Translations under genes and position numbers: made by a program | Part shown: positions 11,690 to 21,690 of the stretch, in pieces | How the letters are laid out: each line of letters starts with the position of its first letter | How positions within the stretch are numbered: position 1 is the first letter of the stretch | The notes under the pieces: model-generated | Told to the model about the DNA's origin: nothing | Databases searched by the model: none | What the model saw: the letters and a program-made list of their open reading frames with translations, nothing else | NCBI GenBank assembly: GCA_951799445.1 | Contig: OX637288.1 | Location: 994,501-1,058,500, forward strand | Origin: Pseudisothecium myosuroides | Taxonomy: Eukaryota; Streptophyta; Bryopsida; Hypnales; Lembophyllaceae | Direction: 5' to 3' | Length of the DNA stretch: 64,000 nucleotides

Positions 11690-14360
11690 GATTTTAGAAG
11701 TTGAAAACTTGAAGTACTATCCTATTACCAAATCCAAAACCGTTGAACTTTTCTTGCAAGCAAAAAAACGATTGTATTTTACTTCAATTCCAAACATAAG
11801 TAGATGTCTACATTACAATTATTAAAGGAACCATTTAACTTGAATCCGAAAATAAAACAAAATGTATTCAATTTTTTTCCAAAACAATTCTAGTATCCAA
11901 TTTTTTTTGTTTTTAAAGACAACCTAAACCCAAAAAGAAAAGAAGAGGTATTTGATTTCAATTCCTAAATCCAAACATAATTAGACTCTTGTTACTGAAA
12001 TGAAGCATTGAACGTTTGAACTTGAATCCAAAAAACAAGTAACTTGAAATTGATGACAATCCCTAAATCCTTGCAGTAGTTTTATCTTCCAATTACAAAA
12101 ATATAACTTGTAATTGCTAATTACAAAAATTGACTCTTGGACTAGAATTGAAGATTTTCCATTCTATATTTGAATTGAATATCCAGCCCTTATAGCCTTT
12201 GATTACAAAAGTAGACCCTGCAAGGCTGCAACTTAAATCTCCAAGAACTATATCCTGTATTTCATAGGAATTCCAAAATCTTGTAGCCTTTACGTAGTAC
12301 TTACAAAAGTAAACCCTTTAATCCTAACTAAATATAAAATCACTTGTATCTGGTTTGAATTTCCAATCCTTGTATCTTCCATTAACACAAAATCACAAAT
12401 GAACCCTTGAAGTAGAACCCAAAAATATTAACTTGTATTTGAAGGGATTTCCAAACCCTTATAATCCATACTTCAACTTGAAGCCCTTGAAGTGCAAGCA
12501 CATAACATTTAGTTTGTATTTGATTTGAATTTTAAATACTTGGAACAACAATTTACAAACACCATAAAGGCTTCAACTATAACTAAACAAAACATAATTT
12601 CTATTTGATTTGAAATCAAAACCCTTGTAGCATCCATTAACAAGACTAAAGCCTTGAACTTGCTTCAAAACCACTAGAACTTGCATTTTGTTTCTTTTCC
12701 ACATCCTTATAGCCTCTATTTTCAAAAATAAATCCTTGAACTACATTTGAATATATTGTAATACGTTAATGATGTGAATTCCAATTTCCAAACCCTTGTA
12801 GTCCCCATTACCAAAAATAAATCCATTCAATTAGAATTCTACAAAATATAAGACCTGTTTGATTTTTTTTTTGAACTCTGAACCCTTTTAGTTTCTATTT
12901 GGAGAATTCGAAAATGCATCCTTCCACTTGAATTTAAAAAAATGTGTACCTTGTCTTTTGTTATAAATCCAAAAACTTCTAGCATCTAATTTCAAATTTT
13001 TTTTTTTTGAAGTGTGGAAGTTAATTTTCATTTTCTGAAATCTCCTTTTTGGGGGGGTGGGGACTACTTTTCAAGTCCTTGGAGAAGCCAAGAAAGACAA
13101 GTGCGGCACAAAAAAGGAGCCACAACCTTCCATGAATTGTCTTTGAACTAAAAAAGTGGTTGGACCTCTTAATGCAACCATTGACTTGCAGATATTCCAC
13201 AAACTCAAATGAAGGGTTGGCTGCATTAATGGATTCCCCCTCTCCATGGGAAGGAAGAATTCCATGCCAATTTCAAATGTTGAAGCTGAATTTCACTCCC
13301 CCTTGTTGTTCTGCTCAACGTCCACGCCCCTGCAAGTCGTCCACGCCCCTGCAAGTCGTCCGCGCCCTTGCAAGACGTCCGCGCCCCGACCTGGGCGTAT
13401 GTGATGAAACTTATCCAAGTGACAAACCTGAACTCCCTCCAAGCCAAATTTGAACTCCCTCCATGACAAACTTGAACACGCGAATTCACAAACTTGAACA
13501 CACAAATATCTTAACTAGTACTTCATTTCAATCCCAAACCCTTTAGTAGCCCCTTACAAAAAAAACCCGTTGAAGGTGAATTCCAAAAAAATATGAACAA
13601 GTATTTCATCTCAATTCCAAAGCCTTCTACGATCCCATTACCAAAATACACCGTTGAACTTGAATTCTAAAATAACTTAAGTAGTATTTGATTTCAATAC
13701 CAAACCCTTTCAGACTTTTAGTATCCCATTAATTACACAAATAAAATTTTCAAATGGAATGATTGAATTCCAAAATAACATGACTAGTATTTCATTTCAA
13801 TCCCAAACCGCTTTGGTATCCCCATTACAAAAAAGTACCGTTGAACTTGAATTAAAAAATAACTTAAGTAGTATTTGATTTCAATACCGAACCCTTCTAG
13901 GATCTCATTACACAAATAAATTTTTTTAGTTGAATGATTGAATTCAAAATAACTTGACTAGTATTTCATTTCAATCCCAAACCATTTTGGTACCTCCATT
14001 ACAAAAATAAACCATTGAACTTGAATTCCAAAATAACGTAACTAGTATTTCATTTCAATACCAACCCCTTTTGGTATCCTCATTACAAGAATATACCATT
14101 GAAGTCTTGAAGACCCAAACCCTTGTAGCCTTTTTTTCCAAAAACAAACCCTTCAAGTATATTTCAATGCATTATAATTTGTATTTGATTTCAATCCAAA
14201 CCCTTGTAGCTATTTATTTCAAAAATAAAGCCTTGAACAAAAAGCCAAAAAAATATAAGTTGGTTATGATTTGATTTGTAAACTTTAAACCCTAAATCCC
14301 AAATAGGTTCTATTTAGAAGAATAAAATGAATCCTTGAATTCAAATTTAAACAAATATGT
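11690..14360. repeat. Degenerate ~80-90-bp tandem array
   Basis: A recurring phrase, roughly TTGAACTTGAATTCCAAAAT, then CTAGTATTTCATTTCAATCC and CAAACCCTTTTGGTATCCCC, then ATTACAAAAATAAACC, repeats about every 85 bp. It covers 11690-12990 and, after interruption by a segmental duplication (13019-13430), 13500-14360. I estimate about 25 units; they differ by many substitutions, so the array is old. Confidence 0.8.
13019..13430. repeat. Segmental duplication carrying an unoccupied insertion site
   Basis: Left part (13019-13210) matches 14432-14623, and right part (13202-13385) matches 18622-18800, both at roughly 90% identity. The two matches meet exactly at AACTCAAAT (13202-13210). This copy is therefore the empty-site version of the locus interrupted by the Mutator-like element. 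Its right part ends in CGTCCACGCCCCTGCAAGT units, the inverted form of the array at 9957-10165. Confidence 0.85.
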
Positions 14361-15559
14361 ACCTTATCTTTCATTAGGACTCCAAAACCTTTGGGATTCT
14401 ACTCACACAAATTTTGTCCTTCTTGTTTGGAAGTTAATTTTCATTTTCTGAAATATCCTTTTTTGGGGGGTGGGGACTAGTTCTCAAGTCCTTGGGGAAG
14501 CCAAGAAGGACAAGTGCGGCACAAGAAAGGAGCCACAACCTTCCATGAATTGTCTTTGAACTAAAAAAGTAGTTGGACCTCTTAATGCAGCCATTGAGTT
14601 GCAGATATTCCCCGAACTCAAATCGGGGATGCTAGCATGTGAGCTTGTGAGTGTGAACCTGTGAGCCTGTGAGCCTGTGAGCCTATGAGCCTCCACTTTT
14701 TTGTTCCATTTAGGGTTTGTAAATTTGTCAACGACCTATGACCGTGGAATTAGATGTAATGATCTTTGGTCCGAATGAACAACAAATGAATATGCCACTA
14801 TGCAATTTGTACCAAAAAATTGAACTAATATATTTCCAAAAATTAAGATATGGTCAAAATAGATAATGTTTGTAAGCACACAGTGAAAATAAATGTAGTC
14901 ATTTAGGATGTCTCACTATAAAGCACGTACATGTAAAATTGCAATACATCATAACACCATCATAGGGGTGACATTTATGAGGTCTAAAAGATAGGGAGCA
15001 ACAAACATGGGCCGTAGAAGCTAAATATAATCTAGCAAGTGGCAACAAGCAAAGGCTCTAAACATTATAAGCACTAGATTATGAACAATGATTTTGAATG
15101 ATTAAGTGATAAATGTAGTCTTCATCAATGGCCTTTATGCAAAATTAAAGGATGAAAATGGTCCACCTATTATATTTTATTTTTATAACTATGCTTTAAA
15201 ATTTTAAAAATATATATTTTGGACTTAAAATATTTAAAATAAACATAGTAGTCATATCTTGTACACCAAGTAAATGTATTAACCCTAAATGATCTAAACG
15301 ACAATTTTTCTAGTTAATGCCCCTTGTTTTAACTGTCTTTTTTCACAATTTAAAAAGTAATAATAATAATAATTTTAAGAAAATAGAATACATAATGAAT
15401 CCAATGGTAGTAGTTTTATAGAATTCCAAGTTAAACTCCGCTTTGTGGAATTTTATAAAGTTTAGTGGTGAAGTGCGATTCAAGACTCATGATTTACAAA
15501 AGATGCAATATCCCACAACAATATGCACATTGTCTCCACATAATAAAAAATAATGGATA

Positions 15560-16540
15560 AAGGATCTATACCATCTGAAAGATAGTTAATAGACATGCCC
15601 AGATCAACCACTGTAGCATCAAAAAGCTTTCTGTCTTACTAGCCAACTGCCATACACTCCACATTTCTTGCCACTTCATCTTCATAGACGTGTCCATTGC
15701 TGAAGTTGCTAACATCCAAAGCTTTTCTTCAATCATCTCTAAATTTTCAACATGAATGGACATTTTCATAGTGATGAGTTTCATAGTTTCATATGACTTT
15801 TCTTCACTTGCTTCAAGAAAGGTGTCGCGTGCTTAGAATCTACAATGGAGAGCTAATTCTTTAGTTTTGAATGAAAAGCTACCTTCACTTCTCAACAACT
15901 TTAGAGATCCATTCATCAAGTATTCAAATGTACTTGCAGTCCAATCTACTGGATTGGATACTTCTCATAAATTTTTTGTGAGCCGAAACAGCAACGTCCC
16001 CCAACTCTTGTTGTACAAAGTAAATGATGTATAAAAATAAGCAAAATTGCACATGATGACAAATATTACATAGAGTAGACCAACATAATACTAATTCAAA
16101 TTAACAACAAGAACAAATAAAAAAAATGATAATGAAATATAAGGAATCACCAATTGACTTCATATAATGATGCCAATATAATTGCAATGTCCTCATTGAC
16201 CTCCAAAACAATACTTTCAATAGCCTAATGCCACATGAAGTTGTCCGCATGATTGCGGTTGATAATAGGCAACCATGCTTGCAAATGGTGATTGCCATTC
16301 CACTCCAAAAACATCTTGCTAGAAAAAACTTTGAGATCTTCATCATTTTTGAATTTTTTTCTCAAATGTAGCATCTACCCACACCTAGTAGGCACTCCAC
16401 AATTTAATAACATCATTTGTGACATTTACTATCTTACCCTTATTGTTTTCTAAGGCCACATAGAAAACTCCATTTTCTTCCATGTAACCACAAGTAACAA
16501 AGTGTGAAGCAAGTCCTGACAACTGTCCAAAAAATCATAA
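15560..16540 (-). pseudogene. Decayed coding stretch inside the Mutator-like element
   Basis: Minus-strand reading, with stops and frame changes. First comes GLASHFVTCGYMEENGVFYV and ALENNKGKIVNVTNDVIKLW, then VFSSKMFLEWNGNHHLQAWL, PIINRNHADNFMWH, a stop, and AIESIVLEVNEDIAIILASLYEVNW. After an intron-like gap come WTASTFEYLMNGSLKLLRSEG and SFSFKTKELALHCRF. Finally there is an open segment of 72 codons ending at 15566. The amino-acid pattern is protein-like in one consistent order, unlike chance ORFs. I do not recognise the family, so it could be the remnant of the element's own transposase or a captured host gene. Confidence 0.5.
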
Positions 16541-16849
16541 ATAATAAAAGAATATTGATTTTTGATTTTGCCCTTGGTACCTTAAAATTGATTTTGCCCT
16601 TGATTCCTTAACCTCTCGAGACGAGAAGAAGTGTTTACAATCTTCATCTTTAAAAAGTTATGCAATTGTAATTCCGATTGATTTTTAGAAAGAAGCTAAA
16701 GTACAACAATTAATCTCCGTGTTTGTGGATATTTTTGTGTCAACATCTTTGAAATAATGTTTAAATCAAGATTTAAAAAATTATAGTTAATGTATATGTA
16801 TTGTACAACATATAATTCAATATAATAGCTATTAATAGCTATGCATTAA

Positions 16850-17870
16850 GAAAGCCCAATTTTTTTTGCATTTGATCAAATTGTAGCATAAGTTGCAAGT
16901 AAATTTGAATCCCAAAAACTTTGGCCGTTAAGAATTGTGCATTAGAAAGGCAAATTTTTTTTAGCATTTGACCAAATGTAGTACATGTTGCAAACAAATT
17001 TGAACCCCTAAAACCATGGCCATTAACAACTGTGCATTAGGAAGGCCTTAAATTTTTTAGCATTTGACCAAATTGTAGTATATGTTGCAAGCAAATTTGA
17101 ACCCCCAAAACCCTTGCCATTAACGGTTGTACATTAGAAAGTCCCAAAAAATTTCAGCATTTGACCAAATTGTATTAAATATTGCAAGCAAATTTGAAAC
17201 CCAAAAATCGTAGCTGTTAACGGCTGGGGTTTAAGAAGGCAAATTTTTTTTCAATATGTGACCAAATTGTATTGAATAATGCAACAAATTTCATCCCCCA
17301 AAACCATAGCCATTAACGGCTGGGGTTTAAGAAGGCAAATTTTTTTAGCATTTGACTAAATTGTATTGAATAATGCAACAAATTTCATCTCCAAAAATCG
17401 TAGCCGTTAACGGCTGGGGTTTAAGATAGCAAAAAAATTTCAACACTTGAACCCCCAAAATTGTAGCCGTTAACGGCTGGGGTTTAAGAAGGCAAAAAAT
17501 TTCAACATTTTAACCTCCAAAACTGTAGCCATTAACGGCTGGGGTTTAGGAGGGCAAAAAAATTTCAACATTTGAACCCCAAAAATCATAGCTGTTAACG
17601 GTTGGGGTTTAAGAAGGCAATTTTTTTTTCAGCATTTGACCAAATTGTATTGAATAATGCAACAAATTTCATCCCCCAAAACCGTAGCCGTCATCGGCTG
17701 GGGTTTAAGAAGGCAAAAAAATTTCAACATTTGAACCCCAAAAACCGTAGCCGTTAACAGTTGGGGTTTAGGAGGGCAAAAAAATTTCAACTTTTGAACC
17801 CCCAAAACCATAGCCGTTAACGGCTAGGGTTTAAGAAGGCAAAAGTAAATTTCATCATTTAACCAAATTT
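16850..17870. repeat. Tandem array with GCCGTTAACGGC palindrome
   Basis: Ten or more units, about 110 bp at the left and contracting to about 65-70 bp at the right. Each contains CCCAAAACC.TAGCCGTTAACGGCTGGGGTTTAAGAAGGCAAA-like sequence plus a TTTCAACATTTGA or GCATTTGACCAAATTGTA phrase. The core GCCGTTAACGGC is a perfect 12-bp palindrome in the best units, for example 17813-17824. It lies in the right half of the Mutator-like element. Confidence 0.85.
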
Positions 17871-18621
17871 TAGCATTTGTTGCAAGCAATTTGGCAACAT
17901 CTAATCAAACTCATGTTGATTTGGAAGCCACTAATTGTGAGTGCATCTACAAGAAAAGACAAGCTCTTTATACAAGTGTGGTAGTAGGAGGTAAGACAAC
18001 CCATGTGGGATATGTAAATTAGGATTACAATGAGCTCAACTACTCATATCTAATTAAGTCAATTGTTATTGCCAAAATCATCAAGATGTACAAGTAAGTT
18101 AGTAGACAAATATTAGCATTATATGAAGTAGATATGTAGCAATGATATTCTATCTTCAAAATCTCCAAATTCAAGTAGCAAAAAATTACATTCATATTCC
18201 AATATATATTCCTTGCTGCAATGAAAGAACATTTTATTATGTACATAATGTTTTACATCCTATTATATTTTAATTGAATTTGTCTTCTTCTCATCCTTAG
18301 ATTTGCCTCTAAATTATTTGTACTCTCACTTGATCAAACCACTTTGGGATGGCCTCTCAAAACATGATATAAATTCCAAAACATGCAAAAGCCCCAACTT
18401 TCCATGATTCTAGATCTAAAATCCATGGTCATGGGTCCCACAGTAATAGGTTTTATTTTTCTAATTATAACAAATTTGATTGAAAAACATCAATCTTTTA
18501 ACTTTTTAACCAAAAAATTTAGAAATTACATCATGTTCTAAATTTCTAGGCTCTAGGCTCCCACAATCCCCACTCACTGCTCTTAGGCTCACGCTCACAC
18601 GCTCACATGCTAGCGTCGTTG

Positions 18622-19256
18622 AACTCAAATGAAGGGCTGGCTGCATTAATGGATTCCCCCTCTCTATGGGAAGGAAGAATCCCATGCCAATTTCAAATGT
18701 TGAAGCTGAATTTCACTCCCCCTTGTTGTTCTGCTCAACGTCCACGCCCCTATAAGTCGTCTGCGCCCTTGCAAGTCATCTGTGCCCCTGCGTCCACGCC
18801 CAGTATAGTCCCCGCCTTGACGATGACGTCCCCGCCCGTCTATTTGCGCCTTGCATTGACGTCCCCGCCCTAACTTTTACGTCCGCGCCCTAATTCCAGC
18901 GTGGACCGCCAGCGTGGAAGCGACTTGCCAATTGGAAAACCATAGTTGTCACATTAGATGGACTGTCCGTCCAAACCGTCCGATTTGCCCGCCCGCCTAG
19001 GACGTCCAGTGGCCCTAATCTGTCCAATGTAATTACTTTAAGGTAGTCATATTAACTGTCCGGTCCGTCTAAACTGTCCGATGTGTCTGCCTGTCTAGAA
19101 CGTCTGGTGATCCTAACTCGCCCAACGTGACATTAATGTGGAAAACTTCAAAAATGAAAGGCGTCCGGGCTGTCCGAACTGTCCGTCCGTCCAGTCCAGT
19201 TCGCCCGTCCGTCTATCCCGTCCGATCACCTTGACCCGTCCGGTATGACAACCTTG
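18622..19256. repeat. Right subterminal region of the hAT-like element
   Basis: It starts with the downstream half of the interrupted segmental duplication. It then has CGTCC-rich units (18735-18895) and a dense cluster of CCGTCCG / GTCCGTCC words up to the terminal CGGTATGACAACCTTG. Short CCGTCC words also occur at the left end but far fewer, so the two ends are asymmetric. Confidence 0.7.
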
Positions 19257-19397
19257 AATGATCCCCTTCCTGTTTGCCTAGGGGTAACGGAACTGGCAAT
19301 GATCGGCAATCTTGTAAAAACTTCGAAGGCAATATATTTGGGAAGGCAGTCTCATCTCAAAATAACCCTGGTCCCCTTCGATAATATCCAAAGAATC

Positions 19398-19865
19398 TCA
19401 AACCCCATGTTCCAAATTGCAGAAGCGACTATAATGAGCGGCGGCATTCCTGACACGAAGGCAGTCTTCTACGCACCTAGCTAGAAATGGTCGATCTATG
19501 CGTAGTAAGTATGCTAGGTCATCAAAGTTGCGATGATTCTTCCATTTCAAAAAGTCTTGAGGCATCCTCCGCCTGGCCTTCCCCTTCCTCCCCATTGCCC
19601 AGCGGATGACCTTCCCGACAACTAACTTGATAAATGGCACTCCTAAAGCAACCGTCTGCTTGCGCAGGGCAACAGCTTGGATGTTGAGTTGGACTTCGAG
19701 AGTATTCACGGCAGCGGCCACTTTGTCAATGCGGGCTGCCGCTTCGGCAACGCGGGCCGCTCCATCGTCTCTTGAAATTGCAAAAGCAACCCTCATCTCC
19801 CTGTACATTTCCTCGAGCGACTCCGGGACGATGTCCCACTGGCTTGGTCGTTGCGGTGGTTGAAA
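19398..19865 (-). CDS. Uncharacterised GC-rich ORF, coiled coil plus RNAAAH motif
   Basis: An open minus-strand frame reads QPPQRPSQWDIVPESLEEMY from about 19862, then MYREMRVAFAISRDDGAARV (codon at 19808) and on to a stop at 19398. The first half, AEAAARIDKVAAAVNTLEVQ, looks like an amphipathic coiled coil. The C-terminal part includes DDLAYLLRIDRPFLARCVED and then LRVRNAAAHYSRF. RNAAAH fits the R-N-x3-H signature of HEPN domains, which bind or cut RNA, though the match is short. The frame continues for about 45 more sense codons after the stop (DSLDIIEGDQGYFEM and so on), so the stop may be a mutation. Base composition is much richer in GC than its surroundings. An upstream exon (MAPIHADEDHENVVGMVEDA, near 20120-20060) ends at a GTAACC donor-like site, but an in-frame TAG precedes it. 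Family unknown; it may belong to a transposon. Confidence 0.45.
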   Translation of the reverse strand, partial: FQPPQRPSQWDIVPESLEEMYREMRVAFAISRDDGAARVAEAAARIDKVAAAVNTLEVQLNIQAVALRKQTVALGVPFIKLVVGKVIRWAMGRKGKARRRMPQDFLKWKNHRNFDDLAYLLRIDRPFLARCVEDCLRVRNAAAHYSRFCNLEHGV

Positions 19866-20138
19866 AAATTGAACAACAAATATTTAGGTGTTTATTTGTT
19901 GTGCTCATACTTTCTTCATGACCAATGTTGAAGAAGGGAATGTAACGAAATAAAAGAGAAGCAATGTGCGCACAAAGGAAGAAGGGAAGTGGCATGCCAA
20001 CAAAACAAATGCCTGAAAATTTTGGTCCAAGGGTATTTGTGCACAATATAGCAGGTTACCTAGGCGTCCTCCACCATCCCCACCACGTTCTCGTGGTCCT
20101 CATCGGCGTGAATAGGAGCCATCTGTTTTAAGGAGAAG

Positions 20139-20294
20139 TACTACAAGAAAATAGGGCCCGAATCAAGATGTCCGAACCAACAAAAACTGTCCGAATCAAC
20201 ATAACTATGTTCAAAATTGCCGAATCAAGATGTCCGAATCAAGATGTCCGAATCAACTTAAAATTCTTGATTCGGGTCTTGTTTTCTTGTAGTG
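20139..20294. mobile_element. CACTA-type MITE, 156 bp
   Basis: The left end is TACTACAAGAAAATAGGGCC and the right end, reverse-complemented, CACTACAAGAAAACAAGACC. The direct repeat AAG flanks both sides (20136-20138 and 20295-20297); CACTA elements make 3-bp TSDs. Inside are four or five copies of CCGAATCAAGATGT-like words in direct and inverted orientation, the usual CACTA subterminal motifs. The end CACTACAAGAAA is shared with the transposase-bearing element at 56747, which could be a source of enzyme for this family. Confidence 0.9.
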
Positions 20295-20297
20295 AAG

Positions 20298-21331
20298 GAT
20301 CGCAATGAAGAAGGAGAGGAGCTACGATACGAGGCAAGCTGTAGATGGCGATGGCAGGAGACGGACACGACAACTAAGAAAAACAACAGCTCATTTGTGG
20401 ATGCTCCTTTCACAATATCATGTCAAATTCACACAATCAGTTCTACCTATGGAAGACAAGCTTCAAATGCCTTGAGTTAGGTCAATAATTAATGTTTCCA
20501 TTCAAACGAGTACCCGCTCTAATTGAATCGCTATCTATGGTGCATAATACTGAATACCTGTACTAGGTATTGAAGCAATTTTTGGGAATTCATCTACTTT
20601 AGTTTTGAATAATAAAAAGTTACAAAGCGTGACAATCTAGCATTTGAGCGGAGCAGTAGCACTCACCAAATTTGTCCCATCGGGTGCTTCTTGCTTACGA
20701 GTTGGTGTGAATAAAACATATTGGACCACCAGAAAATGAGCGCCAAGGTACAAATATACTTCACAATGAATTCTGTAATCCCTTATTCAAGCAATTGCAA
20801 TCGTCTCAGTTCCTAATTTTTTAAAACATCAATTATACTTCTCACTTTCCTGTTCACCATAAACATTAAGCACAAGAAGCAACGAAGCCCGAGAATCCTT
20901 TAAAGTACTGTTCACAGAAATCGTCACCAATTACGAGGCCAAGCATAGTTTACTAAACGATGAAAATCTGGTCCAAGGTTCACAGATGAGTACTTCAACG
21001 ATGCAAAAGAGTAGCAATACCACAAATTACACTAACAACAGTTTAGACTTTAGAATACCGTTCAACTATGCGAAAAATTAGCCAGACTGCTGAAGAACTC
21101 TCGAAGCATGAAGATGATTCAAGAACCGAAGTAAATCACTGGCACAATTGTAGTTCATCCTACTACGAAACATTTATAAAAAAAACTCTAGCAAAAGACA
21201 CCGTAAATTTAAAAGACGACAAGATACTTACAAAATGAAGAGCCAGAAATATGAACTGCTGCACCGTAATGAGCTGCAAAGAAAAACTTGTGTAGCGCAA
21301 ATATGAGCGAAGAGTTCTCTTAGAAATGGCA
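20298..21331. other. No gene recognised
   Basis: Moderately AT-rich. A plus ORF at 20292-20480 (62 codons) and others are short and unsupported. I see no RNA gene or repeat termini. Confidence 0.4.
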
Positions 21332-21568
21332 CTAACGAGAATGAAGTAGAAGAATCTCCGTCAAACCGTGCCAAAGGGCGCCTTCAAGTCTAAGTGTGAA
21401 GAGGGAAGCACACTCTAATTTCAAGAGTAACACTAAATAGAATAAACGTGCTTCCACGTTGGCAGCAGGCGGAGTTTTTTTTCCCGGGACAGGCGGACTT
21501 GGGCGGGCGGGGTTCAAAAAGATTTCTGCCCAGGTTGCCAGGCAGAAACCCAATTCCCCTTGGGACAT
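21332..21568 (-). CDS. Possible 5' exon, MSQGELGF... (unknown family)
   Basis: Starting at the ATG at 21568 the minus strand encodes SQGELGFCLATWAEIFLNPA, then a Pro-rich stretch (RPSPPVPGKKTPPAAN), open to 21332. The first 21 codons match the frame at 9300-9235. The two copies differ in the DNA but keep the frame, which argues for real coding sequence. The likely exon end is soon after RPSP, since the rest does not resemble the other copy. It points away from the GluRS locus, so the DNA between 21570 and 23020 would be a shared, head-to-head upstream region. Confidence 0.35.
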   Translation of the reverse strand: MSQGELGFCLATWAEIFLNPARPSPPVPGKKTPPAANVEARLFYLVLLLKLECASLFTLRLEGALWHGLTEILLLHSR

Positions 21569-21650
21569 CGGGCCGAGGACTGGTGCCGGTCGAACAGAGG
21601 CCTCGATCCTCAGGTTTGTTGTCGATGGTTTTTTGTGCTTCAAGGTTTAG

Positions 21651-21690
21651 TGGTTTTAGGGTTTAGAGGTTTTAGGGTTTAGGGCTGCTA
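21651..21690. promoter_or_regulatory. Telobox cluster upstream of GluRS
   Basis: Two TTTTAGGGTTTAG units side by side (complement of the plant telobox AAACCCTAA). In plants such boxes are common just upstream of genes for the translation machinery, which suits a tRNA synthetase locus. A further AAACCCTAAACCCTAAA lies at 23250-23268 in intron 1. Regulatory use is inferred. Confidence 0.5.

Larger units (their letters stand above)
14624..18621. mobile_element. Mutator-like (MULE-type) element, ~4.0 kb, nested
   Basis: Terminal inverted repeats of about 36 bp (29 matching): the left end contains GATGCTAGCATGTGAGCTTG and the right end, reverse-complemented, GACGCTAGCATGTGAGCGTG. A perfect 9-bp TSD, AACTCAAAT, flanks it (14615-14623 and 18622-18630), and the paralogous empty site at 13202-13210 has a single copy. 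A 9-bp TSD with long inverted repeats is typical of Mutator superfamily elements. Just inside the left end are four GTGAGCCT units. The body is AT-rich with a decayed minus-strand coding stretch and a tandem array. No intact transposase is visible. Confidence 0.85.
9817..19256. mobile_element. hAT-like composite element, ~9.4 kb, non-autonomous
   Basis: The left end is CAGGGTTGTCATATCGGACA. The right end, reverse-complemented, is CAAGGTTGTCATACCGGACG, matching 18 of the first 21 bases. The flanking 8-mers are ACTGATCC (9809-9816) and AATGATCC (19257-19264), a 7/8 match; an 8-bp TSD with a CAGGG start is the hAT signature. Both ends carry clusters of the word CCGTCCG/CGGACGG. Further in are GC-rich CGTCC..GCGCCC arrays in opposite orientation at the two ends, as expected for subterminal transposase-binding repeats. 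No hAT transposase is visible. The interior is tandem repeats, a segmental duplication and a nested Mutator-like insertion, which explains the large size. Confidence 0.75.

Noticed and set aside
16850..17870. CRISPR-like array because of regularly spaced repeats
   Set aside because: Units and spacers are both repeated and degenerate, the organism is a plant, and no cas genes exist. It is a tandem satellite.
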